Source of the DNA: Arachis hypogaea
Lineage: Eukaryota > Streptophyta > Magnoliopsida > Fabales > Fabaceae
DNA: 64,000 nt
Direction: 5' to 3'
Assembly: GCF_003086295.3 (NCBI RefSeq)
Contig: NW_027255478.1
Span: forward strand, 17,951 to 81,950
Part shown: positions 35,633-46,804 of the stretch, one piece after another
How the letters are laid out: the number at the start of each line of letters is the position of its first letter
Numbering within the stretch: position 1 is the first letter of the stretch
Program-made: the position numbers and the translations under genes
The notes under the pieces: generated by a model
Database searches by the model: none
The model's input: the letters and a program-made list of their open reading frames with translations, nothing else
Told to the model about the DNA's origin: nothing

Positions 35633-37513
35633 GTTCCCTTGTTATCGGTTATTGTATATATGTGAATATTGTGAATATGTTTGTCTTTGGTTTCTTTGTT
35701 AGCTCTTGCTAGTTTTAGGATTTGATATTTTTGTTTCTTATTAGTTCTTGTTTTTATTTTCTATTTTCACTATGAATTCTCACCCCTTTGGCTATGAGTT
35801 TGGTTACAATTGTGTTGTAGGAAATGTGAATATTAACGACAACATGTGTCAAGGATGGAACCAAGGATGGGAGAAGCCTCAAGGACTTGATCACTCTTCG
35901 TGGCAACAACCTTCGGTTTTCTATAGGTATAATTCCCATCCTAATGCATTTCGATTCGATGGCTATGGTGAATTTCTTTGCGACAATCAACAACCACCAC
36001 CATATGCCTATGAACCTCATCCTCAACATGATCCTCATCCATACTCATAAGCCCCTTTTTACTAAATACCTACCTATGACTCATATCCATCATATGACCA
36101 ATCACCCCTACCTCATCCTTGTGACCATTATGAGCGAAAACCTTTAGAACCACCACAATCCCATAATGATTACTATCAAGAATCACCTCAATACACCTCA
36201 CCACCATATTTCCATCAAGAAGAACCATCTTCCTATTATGAACCATTTCTCCAAAATAATGAACCTTCCTATCCACCCCAAGCCCCAATGGATGACCCTC
36301 TCACCCTATTCTTTCAAAGGCAAGAAGACATGAAAAGGGAGGTACTAGAATTTATGGCCACCTTGACCAAGGTAGTGGACGCCTCAATCTCTCAGTACTC
36401 ATGCACTCAAGGCAACCCTATGGCCACATGTGAAGGATCAAAAGAAGAGCATAGCGCTTTATTTTGTCTTAGTTTAGTACTTGCACTTTCGTTTTGGATT
36501 ATTGTATTGGTATTTTGGATACTTTTAGTTTATTGCATTTTGTACCTTTGGTTGTGTATATTTTGAGATTTTTAGTTTGATTTACATTTTTAGTTGATAG
36601 CATATATATGTAGCATTTTAGTCTATTAGTTGTGATTGGAAAAACATGGATTACTAAGTTTAGTTTAATCCTTTTGCTTATGAGATTTGGTTTGATTGAA
36701 AAAGGAATTAAACTAAGAATTTTTTACCTTTCTCAATCACAATATTGTATTTAGGAAATAAGCTTTGTCAAAATATTGAGATTTTCCAAGAAATTTACTT
36801 ATAGGGCCCCAATTGATTTGAGTAAATATTTTTCATTCAAACTTGCTTGACTTATATCTTGTGGAACATGTTTTGAGCTAAGAACACAAGCTTGTGAGTT
36901 TTGAGCCTAATAATGTGGTTACATCTTATAACCACTTATTTTCCTTCTTGTGTGCATTATTCTCTTTCTATGATTGTGATCATGGATTTGTTTGAATCTA
37001 TATGTCCATTATTCCTTGTATATTTGCATTTAAATGATTGAGGCCATTGTTCATTTAGCTCACTTACCCAAATAGCCTACCTTTCATCAACCATTGTTAG
37101 CCAATTTTGAGCTTATTTTAATCCCCTTTGTTCTCAATATTAGCACATTACAAGCCTTAAACGAAAAACAATAATTCTTCTTTATTTAGATCTTTGATTA
37201 GCTAAGGCTAGTGAGTGTGTGCATCATTCAAGTGTGGAAAAACTTGGGACATTGGTTGGGAAAAGTGTGTGTTGTATTTTTTGTTGAAAATATTGGGAAT
37301 TGAGTACATACTCATGTGTTAATTAAATATAAAACCATATGCATTAATGCTTTTGTGTATATATATCAAAAGAAAAAAAAGTAATAGAAAGAAAGAAAAA
37401 AGAAAATAAAGTAATAAGAAGGGGACAAAATGCTCCAAAGTAAAGTTCAATAAAGTCAATGCATATGAGTTGTGATCAAGAAGAGAATGCATGAGTGTGT
37501 GAAAAAGTGCATA
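35633..37513 (+). mobile_element. Internal region of element B, gag-like remnant and 3' UTR
   Basis: After the solo LTR the leader of B resumes. An ATG at 35772 opens a frame of 93 codons (MNSHPFGYEFGYNCVVGNVN ...), rich in His, Pro and Tyr, ending at 36050. Similar composition continues in a shifted frame and rejoins at about 36288 with DDPLTLFFQRQEDMKREVLE, a short helical segment, before ending near 36450. There is no protease, RT, RNase H or integrase. From 36450 to the gap the DNA is AT-rich and non-coding. I read this as a non-autonomous element that has only a short gag-like gene and would depend on another element's enzymes. Confidence 0.6.
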
Positions 37514-38513
37514 NNNNNNNNNNNNNNNNNNNNNNNNNNNNNNNNNNNNNNNNNNNNNNNNNNNNNNNNNNNNNNNNNNNNNNNNNNNNNNNNNNNNNNN
37601 NNNNNNNNNNNNNNNNNNNNNNNNNNNNNNNNNNNNNNNNNNNNNNNNNNNNNNNNNNNNNNNNNNNNNNNNNNNNNNNNNNNNNNNNNNNNNNNNNNNN
37701 NNNNNNNNNNNNNNNNNNNNNNNNNNNNNNNNNNNNNNNNNNNNNNNNNNNNNNNNNNNNNNNNNNNNNNNNNNNNNNNNNNNNNNNNNNNNNNNNNNNN
37801 NNNNNNNNNNNNNNNNNNNNNNNNNNNNNNNNNNNNNNNNNNNNNNNNNNNNNNNNNNNNNNNNNNNNNNNNNNNNNNNNNNNNNNNNNNNNNNNNNNNN
37901 NNNNNNNNNNNNNNNNNNNNNNNNNNNNNNNNNNNNNNNNNNNNNNNNNNNNNNNNNNNNNNNNNNNNNNNNNNNNNNNNNNNNNNNNNNNNNNNNNNNN
38001 NNNNNNNNNNNNNNNNNNNNNNNNNNNNNNNNNNNNNNNNNNNNNNNNNNNNNNNNNNNNNNNNNNNNNNNNNNNNNNNNNNNNNNNNNNNNNNNNNNNN
38101 NNNNNNNNNNNNNNNNNNNNNNNNNNNNNNNNNNNNNNNNNNNNNNNNNNNNNNNNNNNNNNNNNNNNNNNNNNNNNNNNNNNNNNNNNNNNNNNNNNNN
38201 NNNNNNNNNNNNNNNNNNNNNNNNNNNNNNNNNNNNNNNNNNNNNNNNNNNNNNNNNNNNNNNNNNNNNNNNNNNNNNNNNNNNNNNNNNNNNNNNNNNN
38301 NNNNNNNNNNNNNNNNNNNNNNNNNNNNNNNNNNNNNNNNNNNNNNNNNNNNNNNNNNNNNNNNNNNNNNNNNNNNNNNNNNNNNNNNNNNNNNNNNNNN
38401 NNNNNNNNNNNNNNNNNNNNNNNNNNNNNNNNNNNNNNNNNNNNNNNNNNNNNNNNNNNNNNNNNNNNNNNNNNNNNNNNNNNNNNNNNNNNNNNNNNNN
38501 NNNNNNNNNNNNN
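37514..38513. other. Assembly gap, exactly 1000 N
   Basis: A run of 1000 undetermined bases. It hides the end of element B, any DNA between, and the first part of the 5' LTR of element C. Judged from C's 3' LTR, at least 1788 bases of LTR must be missing here, so 1000 is a placeholder. Confidence 0.97.
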
Positions 38514-39958
38514 CAAGAAGAGGAAAAGCAAGTTGTTAGCAACAACTTGGGCTAGCAACGCCCAAGTCTCAACTCACTTCCAGGAAATTGTGATGCACGT
38601 TGCCAACGTGCATTAAGGCCAGCGTTATTGACAAAACGCCAAGCCAATGGGCCAGAAGCATGATGAATGAACTCTTCCTTTCCAAGTCTAGCAACACTTC
38701 TTCCAATTGAGCCAAGAATTAACAAAGAGAAGCCCACACTGCTAACCCAAATTGAAGATCTCTGAAGAAGTTTTGGGAGTAGTATAAATAGAAGAGATTG
38801 ATGTACTTGTAGAGGACTTTTACACACTTTTTGACACTTAGAACTTTTTCATACTTTTAGCATTTTTACTTAGCACTTCCGGGAGGATACCCGGAGAGCA
38901 CTTTTCTTCTTGGAACTTCTCTTCTTCATTTTCTTAATCTTTAAGCATTTCATTATTCTTCTTCATCTTTCTTTGCAATTCGTTTAATTTTCATTTATGT
39001 CAATTGTTGTTGAATTTGGAGCAATGACTCACTAAACCCCACTTTCATTAGGGGGAGGAGCTCTGTTTGTTGGAATGAATTGGTGAACCCATCTTCTCCT
39101 TCCAATTCTAGTGGTTGATCTAAAGAGGGAACTCTTGCTCTTCAAAGATTCAACCACCATCGAGAGAGGGGTTAATCTATATGAATTATGTGGTGAATTT
39201 GAGGAATGAGCCACATAATTCAGTTTAGAGTTCATCCTTTCATGATTTCCTTAATCAACACACTTTGGTTAGTATGTGAGGTGTAACTCTCCTTGGTTGA
39301 GATTAAGGGAATTGTGTGGCTGGATTAAATTGAGCTTCATCTCTTCTCATGAACAATTAGATCACGAGAGTGGCAATTGGTTATGTTGAGAGAGATTGAA
39401 TCACCAAGAGATTGGGATTTAATCACCCACTTGCCATGGATCTATACCCATGATTGAGAGGATTTGACTAACATCAATTCATGAAAACTTGCATCTCTGA
39501 TCCCTAATGATCCTCTCTATCATTAATTCTCATTTCTTTTGTTCTTAGTGTTTGAAAACCCATTACCCACTTCCCTCTACATTCTTGCAATTTATTATTC
39601 TTGTCATTTACATTCTGTTTCTCTATTTCTTACTCTCTTGCTCTTTAGAATTCAACACTTTATTTTATTTTGATGTCATTTAAGTTTCTTGCAATTTAAG
39701 TTTCCGTTATTTACTTTCACTTTATTTCTATCTTCTAGTTCTTTACATTCTGTGTCAAATATATTCTTGCAATTATGTTCAAAAAATCAAAATGCTCATG
39801 AAATCAAAACTATGTTTGCTTGACTAAATCTACCATTTAACTAAAGTTGCTTAATCTACCAATCTCCGTGGGATCGACCTCACTCTTGTGAGTCTTATTA
39901 CTTGATACGACCCGGTATACTTGCCGGTTATACGTGAAATCCTAATTTTTACGTATCA
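38514..39958 (+). repeat. 5' LTR of element C, 3' portion
   Basis: It aligns with 51367-52819 of the 3' LTR and ends in the same TTTTTACGTATCA. A TATA box TATAAATA lies at 38783-38790. All eight single-base indels between the copies leave this copy the shorter one. Confidence 0.93.
38783..38790 (+). promoter_or_regulatory. TATA box of element C, 5' LTR
   Basis: TATAAATA, followed by GAAGAGATTGATG. The same box is at 51639-51646 in the 3' LTR. This would set the start of the genomic transcript about 30 bases downstream. Confidence 0.7.
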
Positions 39959-39964
39959 AGTTTT

Positions 39965-39981
39965 TGGCGCCGTTGCCGGGG
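39965..39981 (+). promoter_or_regulatory. Primer binding site, complementary to tRNA-Asp
   Basis: TGGCGCCGTTGCCGGGG, six bases after the LTR end. It is the complement of the 3' end of plant cytosolic tRNA-Asp(GUC) including CCA, which primes minus-strand DNA synthesis in Athila-type elements. Confidence 0.88.
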
Positions 39982-40140
39982 ATTGGAAAGATTGACAATG
40001 ATTAAGTGAAAGGTGGTTTAGATTAAGCATTTTCTTTGTGTTTTTGTTAAGCCCACTAACTGTTTGATATTTTGTTTCACTAACCCCAATTTCACTCTAG
40101 TTCTAGAGTGTCTCACTTGTGATTTTGGTTTTGTTTGTGT

Positions 40141-42027
40141 ATGTCAGGAGCTAGTAGACGTAATATTGAGGACGAGAGAACCCTCCGAAGGATAAGGAGA
40201 GCAGAAAGAGGAAAGTTCATAGTTGGTGAAGAAGGGTCAGAGGAATCAGAGGGAGAAGATCAAGTCATGGAGGATGAGATGCAAAATCCTCCTGGAGGGG
40301 TCAACAATAATGGTGGACAAGCTAGAAGGGTGTTATCCTCGTATACTATCCCTGACCCAAGACATTGTGGGAGCAGTATTGCTACACCAAATGTTCAGGC
40401 CAATAACTTTGAGTTAAAACCTCAGCTCATCACTTTGGTACAGAACAATTGCTCTTATGGAGGGGGACCTCTTGAAGACCCAAATCAACATCTCTCTGTT
40501 TTTCTGAGGATATGCAATACAGTGAAGACAAATGGAGTGCATCCAGATGTCTACAAGTTGTTGCTATTTCCATTCTCTTTGAGGGATAAAGCCACTCAAT
40601 GGCTAGAATCATTCCCCAAGGAAAGCCTCAATGATTGGAATGAAGTGATGAGCAAATTTCTAGCAAAGTTCTACCCACCTCAAAAGATCATCAAGTTGAA
40701 GACAGAGGTTCAGACTTTTAGGCAAATGGAAGGGGAGTCATTGTATGAAGCCTGGGAAAGGTATAAAGCACTAATGAGAAGATGTCCCCTTGACATGTTT
40801 AGTGATTGGGTTAAGCTCCAAAACTTCTATGAAGGCTTAAGCTTCGAAGCAAGGAAGGGACTAGATTACTCATCAGGAGGATCACTCAACATGATGAAAA
40901 CTGCCGAGGAGGCCCAAGACCTCATTGAGATTGTGGCAAACAATCAATATTATTACTCATCAGAGAGGCAGCACAATCCGACCCCAAAGAAAGGTGTAAT
41001 GGAGCTTGAAGGTGTTGATGCTATCTTGGCACAAAATAAGTTAATGCACCAACAAATCCAACAACAAATGGAGATGATAACAAAGAGAATGGATGGTTTG
41101 CAACTTGCAGCAGTGAACACAACGAACCAACCATTGCTTGAATGGAACCAAGGTGAAGGGACCAATGTTGAACAACCACAAGAACAAGTCCAGTACATGC
41201 AGAATACTTCAAATTCTCAGGATGAATTTCATGGTGATACATACAACCCATCTTGGAAAAATCATCCCAATCTAAAGTGGGGTGAAAACCATTGGCAAAA
41301 GAATAGCAACCACCATCAAACCCGTAACACAAACAACCAAAATCACCATGCCAACAACACTAACCAATATAGAAAAACACAAAACACATATCAACCACCC
41401 CATCATAACTCACAAACTCACCAAAATAACTTCTCTGCACCATCATCCAACTCACAAAATTACCACACTAATCCACCCAACAACTTCCAACAACAATCAA
41501 CTCCCATCATACCCCCAATTGACCATCATGAAACTAGAATCTCAAGTCTTGAAGCAACCTTGCAAGCACTTGCTCAAACCACTCAAGCCTTAGCTAAGGG
41601 ACACAAGGAACATGAGGTCATCATGAAGAACATTGAAAGACAAGTGGGACAGTTAGCCAAACAAGCTGAGCGACCAACCAATGTTCTTCCAAGTGACACA
41701 ATACCCAACCCAAGAGAAGAATGTAAGGCTCTGCAGTTAAGGAGTGGCAAGGTAGTTGGTGAAAGTTCGAATAAAGAAGCAATAACAACCAAAGAGCAAG
41801 ACACAGTGGAAGTACATGTGGAAGGGCAAGATGAAGAAAAGGCTTCAACATCTAGCAAAGGCAAAGAAGTTGTCAAGCCACAAGGCAATCCATTCAGACA
41901 AAGGAGCAACCATGATAGCAATGGAAGTGTGAATCCACAACAAGAAAACAAAAATGAAGGGGTAAAAGCCTATGTACCCAAACTTCCATACCCAACCAGG
42001 ATACACAAAGGAGCAAAGGACCAATAA
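40141..42027 (+). CDS. Gag of element C (capsid-like domain)
   Basis: The first ATG is at 40141; in-frame codons upstream of it are non-ATG. About 628 codons to a TAA at 42025. Residues about 85-260 form the plant retrotransposon gag domain (LKPQLITLVQNNCSYGGGPL, LLLFPFSLRDKATQWLESFP, FLAKFYPPQKIIKLKTEVQT). The rest is Gln/Asn/His-rich and low in complexity (about 350-470), then a short coiled coil, then a basic tail. No CCHC zinc knuckle is seen. The TAA is in frame with the pol that follows and lies inside sequence that element E reads through (FLEIFKKL follows in both), so it is a nonsense mutation within one Gag-Pol frame rather than a natural gag end. Confidence 0.9.
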   Translation: MSGASRRNIEDERTLRRIRRAERGKFIVGEEGSEESEGEDQVMEDEMQNPPGGVNNNGGQARRVLSSYTIPDPRHCGSSIATPNVQANNFELKPQLITLVQNNCSYGGGPLEDPNQHLSVFLRICNTVKTNGVHPDVYKLLLFPFSLRDKATQWLESFPKESLNDWNEVMSKFLAKFYPPQKIIKLKTEVQTFRQMEGESLYEAWERYKALMRRCPLDMFSDWVKLQNFYEGLSFEARKGLDYSSGGSLNMMKTAEEAQDLIEIVANNQYYYSSERQHNPTPKKGVMELEGVDAILAQNKLMHQQIQQQMEMITKRMDGLQLAAVNTTNQPLLEWNQGEGTNVEQPQEQVQYMQNTSNSQDEFHGDTYNPSWKNHPNLKWGENHWQKNSNHHQTRNTNNQNHHANNTNQYRKTQNTYQPPHHNSQTHQNNFSAPSSNSQNYHTNPPNNFQQQSTPIIPPIDHHETRISSLEATLQALAQTTQALAKGHKEHEVIMKNIERQVGQLAKQAERPTNVLPSDTIPNPREECKALQLRSGKVVGESSNKEAITTKEQDTVEVHVEGQDEEKASTSSKGKEVVKPQGNPFRQRSNHDSNGSVNPQQENKNEGVKAYVPKLPYPTRIHKGAKDQ

Positions 42028-44817
42028 TTCCCAAGGTTCTTAGAAATCTTCAAGAAACTTGAAATCAACATCCCATTGGCAGAAGCCCTGGAACAGATGC
42101 CATTATATGCAAAGTTTCTTAAGGAATTGATCACCAAGAAGAGAAGTTGGCAAGAAAAAGAAACGGTGATTCTTAATCAAGAGTGCAGTGCCATCATTCA
42201 AAAAGGGTTACCTCCAAAACTCAAAGACCCTGGCAGCTTTCTCATACCTTGCACGATTGGGAGCATGGCTGTTGACAAGTCACTTTGTGATCTGGGAGCA
42301 AGCATTAACTTAATGCCCCTTACCATGATGAAGAAAATGATGATTGAAGAGCTTAAACCCACAAGGATGTCACTCCAACTTGCTGACAGATCCATCAAAA
42401 TACCAAATGGAGTAGTTGAGAACCTCTTGGTGAAGGTGGGAAACTTCATATTCCCAGCTGATTTTGTGGTCCTAGACATGGATGAAGAGGGAAACAATTC
42501 AGTCATTCTTGGTAGACCCTTTTTGGCTACAGCTAGAACAATCATTGATGTGGAAAAGGGAGAGATGATTTTCAGAGTGCATGATGAGCAAATGACCATA
42601 AATGTCTTCAAAGCAATGCAACACCCAGTTGAGAAAGAAAATTGCATGAGGATTGATGTAGTGGATTCTTTGATTGAAGAAGTGCTTGACATAAACCATC
42701 AAATGAAACAAGAGGAAGTCCATAACATTAAGGGACAAGAAGAGAACAAATTGGAAGCATCAGAGGAACCAAGTGAAGCTACCAAAGAAGAGGCACCACA
42801 ACAAGAGTTGAAACCACTACCCCCTCATCTTAAATATGCATTTCTTGGTGAGAAGGATAGCTTCCCAGTGATCATCAATTCCACATTGAATGCAGAGGAA
42901 GAAGAAAAGCTCCTTGTGGTTTTGAAAGCTCATAAAGAGGCGTTGGGATGGACCATTGATGACTTGAAAGGCATAAGCCCTGCTGTATGTATGCACAAGA
43001 TACTTCTAGAGGAGAATTCCAAACCAGTGGTACAACCTCAGAGAAGATTGAATCCCACAATGAAGGAGGTTGTTCAAAAGGAAGTCCTGAAGTTGTGTAA
43101 GGCTGGGATCATCTACCCTATATCTGACAGCCCATGGGTCAGTCCAGTACAAGTAGTGCCTAAGAAAGGGGGGATGACTGTCATTGTTAATGAGAAGAAT
43201 GAGCTTATTCCAACACGAACAGTGACAGGGTGGAGGATGTGCATAGACTATAGGAGGCTGAATGATGCCACACGAAAGGACCACTTCCCTCTACCTTTCA
43301 TTGACCAGATGCTTGAAAGGTTGGCTGGCCATGCCTATTACTGTTTTCTTGATGGATATTCTGGGTATAATCAGATAGTGGTTGACCCCATGGATCAAGA
43401 GAAGACGTCCTTTACGTGCCCCTTTGGAGTCTTTGCATATAGGAGAATGCCATTTGGACTGTGTAATGCCCCAGCTACCTTTCAAAGATGCATGCTATCA
43501 ATCTTCTCGGACATGGTAGAAAAATTTATTGAAGTCTTTATGGATGATTTCTCTGTTTTTGGTGATTCCTTCAATACTTGCTTGCATCATCTTACCCTAG
43601 TCTTGAAAAGGTGCCAAGAAACCAATTTAGTTTTGAATTGGGAGAAATGCCATTTCATGGTACCCGAAGGCATTGTTCTTGGTCACAAAATTTCAAGAAA
43701 GGGTATAGAAGTTGACAAGGCAAAAGTAGAAATTATAGAAAAACTTCCTTTGCCAACTAGTGTGAAAGCCGTTAGAAGTTTCTTAGGACATGCTGGTTTC
43801 TATAGGAGATTCATCAAAGATTTTTCAAAAATAGCAAAGCCACTAAGCAATTTGTTGGTGGTAGACAATCCTTTTATCTTTGATGATGAATGCAAACATG
43901 CTTTTGAAACTCTAAAGGCTAAGCTCACCACAGCACCAATCATCACACCCCCAAGTTGGGGACTACCTTTTGAACTCATGTGTGATGCAAGTAACCTTGC
44001 AATTGGTGCTGTGTTGGGGCAAAGAAAGGAAAAGAAGCTTCATGTTATCTACTATGCAAGTAAGGTATTGAATGAAACTCAAAGAAACTACACCACAACA
44101 GAGAAAGAATTACTAGCCGTGGTATATGCTTTTGATAAGTTTAGACAATATTTGATTGGATCTAAAGTCTTAGTGTATACTGACCATGCTGCTATTAAGT
44201 ATCTTATGTCAAAACAGGATGCCAAACCAAGGCTAATCAGATGGGTGCTACTCCTACAAGAGTTTGACATTGAGATCAAAGATAGAAAGGGCAGTGAAAA
44301 TCAAGTTGCTGATCACTTATCAAGGGTACCACAAGATGCATGCCAAGACAACCTTCCATCAATAAATGAAGAATTTCCAGATGAACACCTCTTGCACATT
44401 CAACATGTCCCTTGGTTTGCAGACATGGCCAACTACAAGGCAGGAAGAATCATTCCACAAGAGTACACAAGACAACAAGTTAAAAAGCTGTTGCATGAGG
44501 CCAGGTTCTTCTTTTGGGATGAACCATTCTTGTTCAAAAGATTCCCAGATGGAATGATAAGAAGATGTGTGTCAGAGGATGAGATGAAGAACATACTATG
44601 GCATTGTCACAACTCTAGTTATGGTGGTCATTTTGGAGCTGAAAGAACGGCTGCAAAGGTCCTTCAAAGTGGCTTCTATTGGCCCTCAATCTTCAAGGAT
44701 GCTAGAGAGTTTGTGAGCCATTGCAATGAATGTCAAAGAACAGGGGGTTTGTCAAAGAAAAATGAGATGCCTCAGAAGTTCATTTGGAAGTGGAACTCTT
44801 TGATCTATGGGGAATAG
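42028..44817 (+). pseudogene. Protease, reverse transcriptase, RNase H and integrase N-terminus of element C
   Basis: The same frame as gag continues after the stop at 42025. Retropepsin-type protease has CDLGASINLMP with its aspartate codon at 42289. RT carries [15 protein letters not shown] and catalytic FMDDFSVFGD near 43536; RNase H has CDASNLAIGAVLGQ and YTDHAAIKYL (43980-44210). The integrase zinc finger is at about 44600-44745 (HCHNSSYGGHFGAER ... HCNECQR). The frame then shifts near 44780 by loss of one base and runs into TAG at 44815, before the first catalytic aspartate of integrase. So RT and RNase H are intact as protein segments but the polyprotein is cut at both ends. Confidence 0.9.
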
Positions 44818-45689
44818 ATTTCATGGGACCTTTTCCTCCATCCTACACATTCAAATACATCTTGGTAGCAGTAGAGTATGTCTCCAAATGGGTTGAAGCA
44901 ATAGCCACCACCACATGTGATACCAACGTGGTCTTACAATTCCTCAAGAAGAACATCTTCACTAGATTTGGAGTACCCAAAGGACTTATAAGTGATGGGG
45001 GAAGCCACTTTTGCAACAAACAACTCAATTCTTTACTCCACAAATATGGTGTTACTCACAAAGTGGCCACACCATATCACCCTCAAACCAATGGGCAAGC
45101 TGAACTTGCCAACAGAGAGCTAAAAAGGATCTTGGAGAAAACTGTGGGAACAACAAGAAAGGATTGGGTTAGGAAGCTGGATGATGCACTTTGGGCATAT
45201 AGGACAGCCTTCAAGACACCCATAGGAAAATCTCCATTTCAGCTGGTGTATGGAAAGGCATGCCACCTCCCTGTGGAGCTTGAACATAAGGCCTTTTGGG
45301 CCACCAAACTTCTGAATTTAGATGCTCAAGCAGCAGGAGAGAAGAGGTTGCTACAACTCAATGAACTTGAGGAGTTCAGATTGGAGGCATATGACAATGC
45401 CAAAATATACAAAGAGAGAGCAAAGAGATGGCATGATAAGAGGATCTCTCAAAGAACATTTGAACCGGGCCAAAAGGTGTTGTTATTCAATTCAAGATTG
45501 AAGATCTTCCCTGGGAAGCTGAGGTCTAGATGGACTGGTCCATACACCATCACCAAAGTATCACCTCATGGCTATGTCGAATTACTTGATGAAGCCTCAA
45601 AACAAACCTTCACAGCTAATGGACATAGGGTGAAGCACTATTTTGGTGGCCCTTGGAGCAAGGAAGAGAGTGTGCAACTCTTAACATGA
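44784..45689 (+). pseudogene. Integrase catalytic and C-terminal part of element C
   Basis: This continues the integrase in the next frame after the break near 44780. Catalytic residues are visible: D in [13 protein letters not shown] in [11 protein letters not shown] (about 44990), and E in [14 protein letters not shown] (about 45112). The C-terminal part ends with [20 protein letters not shown] and VKHYFGGPW, a small SH3-like region; there is no chromodomain. There is no ATG of its own, so it is the downstream piece of a broken frame and not a separate gene. It stops at TGA in 45687-45689. Confidence 0.9.
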
Positions 45690-46804
45690 GCAAAGAAACT
45701 GCAGTGTCGAGCTAAGGACAATAAACAAAGCGCTTCATGGGAGGCAACCCATGCATAAGGAGTCTTTTATTTTCATACTTTAGTAGTCAATAATGATTAA
45801 GTAGACTAGTACATGGTGTATGCAAGGCACTAAGTTTGGTGTGGCCATTCTTGAAGTAATGGCAAAAGTGTGTTCTACAACACTTAGCCACAAACTAAGT
45901 TTGGTGTCTATACATACACGAAAATGCTAGACTATGAAAGTATAGTCATCTATTTTAGTTTAAAAAAAAAAACGTTGAAATAGCATGTGATGTAGGTAAA
46001 ATACTAAGTTTGGTGTGGCTATCTTTGGAATTAATTCCATGGAACACTTAGTCACAAACTAAGTTTGGTGTCTTTACTTACATTAATAATGCCAGAAAAT
46101 TAGAATTAGGGAATCAAGTCATAAATTTTAATGTTAGTTTAGTCAATTTTGCATAGGAATATCATCATAAGTTTTTAGCTATTAATGTCACTTTAAGAAT
46201 CTCAAGCTTTTGGAATTTTGTTGCAGGAAAGAAAGAAAGAAGTGATGGGGAATCTTGGAAGCATATAATGAAAGAAAGAAAGAAATGATGGGGAATCTTG
46301 GTGAGTAAGGTCACGGATACACAAGGAAGGGAAGTCACATGAGTTTTGAACTTTGTGCATGGGGAAAAACAACTCAACATGCATTGGGCACAAGGAAGCA
46401 TGCTCCCCATGCCATGACCGAGCCTTAAATGTCACTAGAACCATGCCTCCCCACCAACTTTCACTTTAAATACTTCAACCATATTCATCAAACCTCATTC
46501 TTCATCACTCATTCTTCTACCCCCATAACCTCATTTAAGCACCCGAACTCATACTCAACCTCCAACCTATTCCATGTTTCACAAATTCTAGCCTTGAACC
46601 TCATCTTTACCCAACAAAACTCTTGGAGCATCACATCTTCTCACATAACCGAAACACTCCACCCTCCCTTCACCATCATTTTCTAGCTTGCCTAAGTCAC
46701 GTTGTATCATATATCCCCCATTCACAACCATTTTCCTTGTGCTTGAGGACAAGCATTCATCTAAGTTTGGTGTTGGGGAGATTCAACCTTGCAAGTGAAT
46801 CTCA
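45690..46804 (+). other. Untranslated region between integrase and extra ORF of element C
   Basis: It starts with a hairpin (45736-45753) and holds at least five copies of the word CTAAGTTTGGTGT (about 45831, 45894, 46003, 46060, 46759). The last sits just before the extra ORF. Otherwise AT-rich without a gene. A 10-base A run lies near 45962. Confidence 0.7.
45736..45753 (+). promoter_or_regulatory. Conserved hairpin after pol, element C
   Basis: CATGGGAGGCAACCCATG, a perfect 6-bp stem with loop AGGCAA, directly preceded by AAAGCGCTT. The matching site of element E (57551-57568 on the minus strand) has the same loop and CGCTT box but a stem with two exchanged base pairs. See the finding on covariation. 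Confidence 0.7.

Noticed and set aside
36288..36566. 92-codon frame with a hydrophobic C-terminus as a membrane protein
   Set aside because: The first part continues the gag-like remnant of element B; the hydrophobic end is just translated T-rich 3' UTR.
37319..38616. Long open frames on both strands across the N run
   Set aside because: They consist of undetermined bases; only a few real codons stand at either end.
42076..44817. Pol as a separate gene starting downstream of gag
   Set aside because: The frame is the same as gag, the proposed start is not ATG, and relative E reads through the corresponding position; the stop at 42025 is a mutation.
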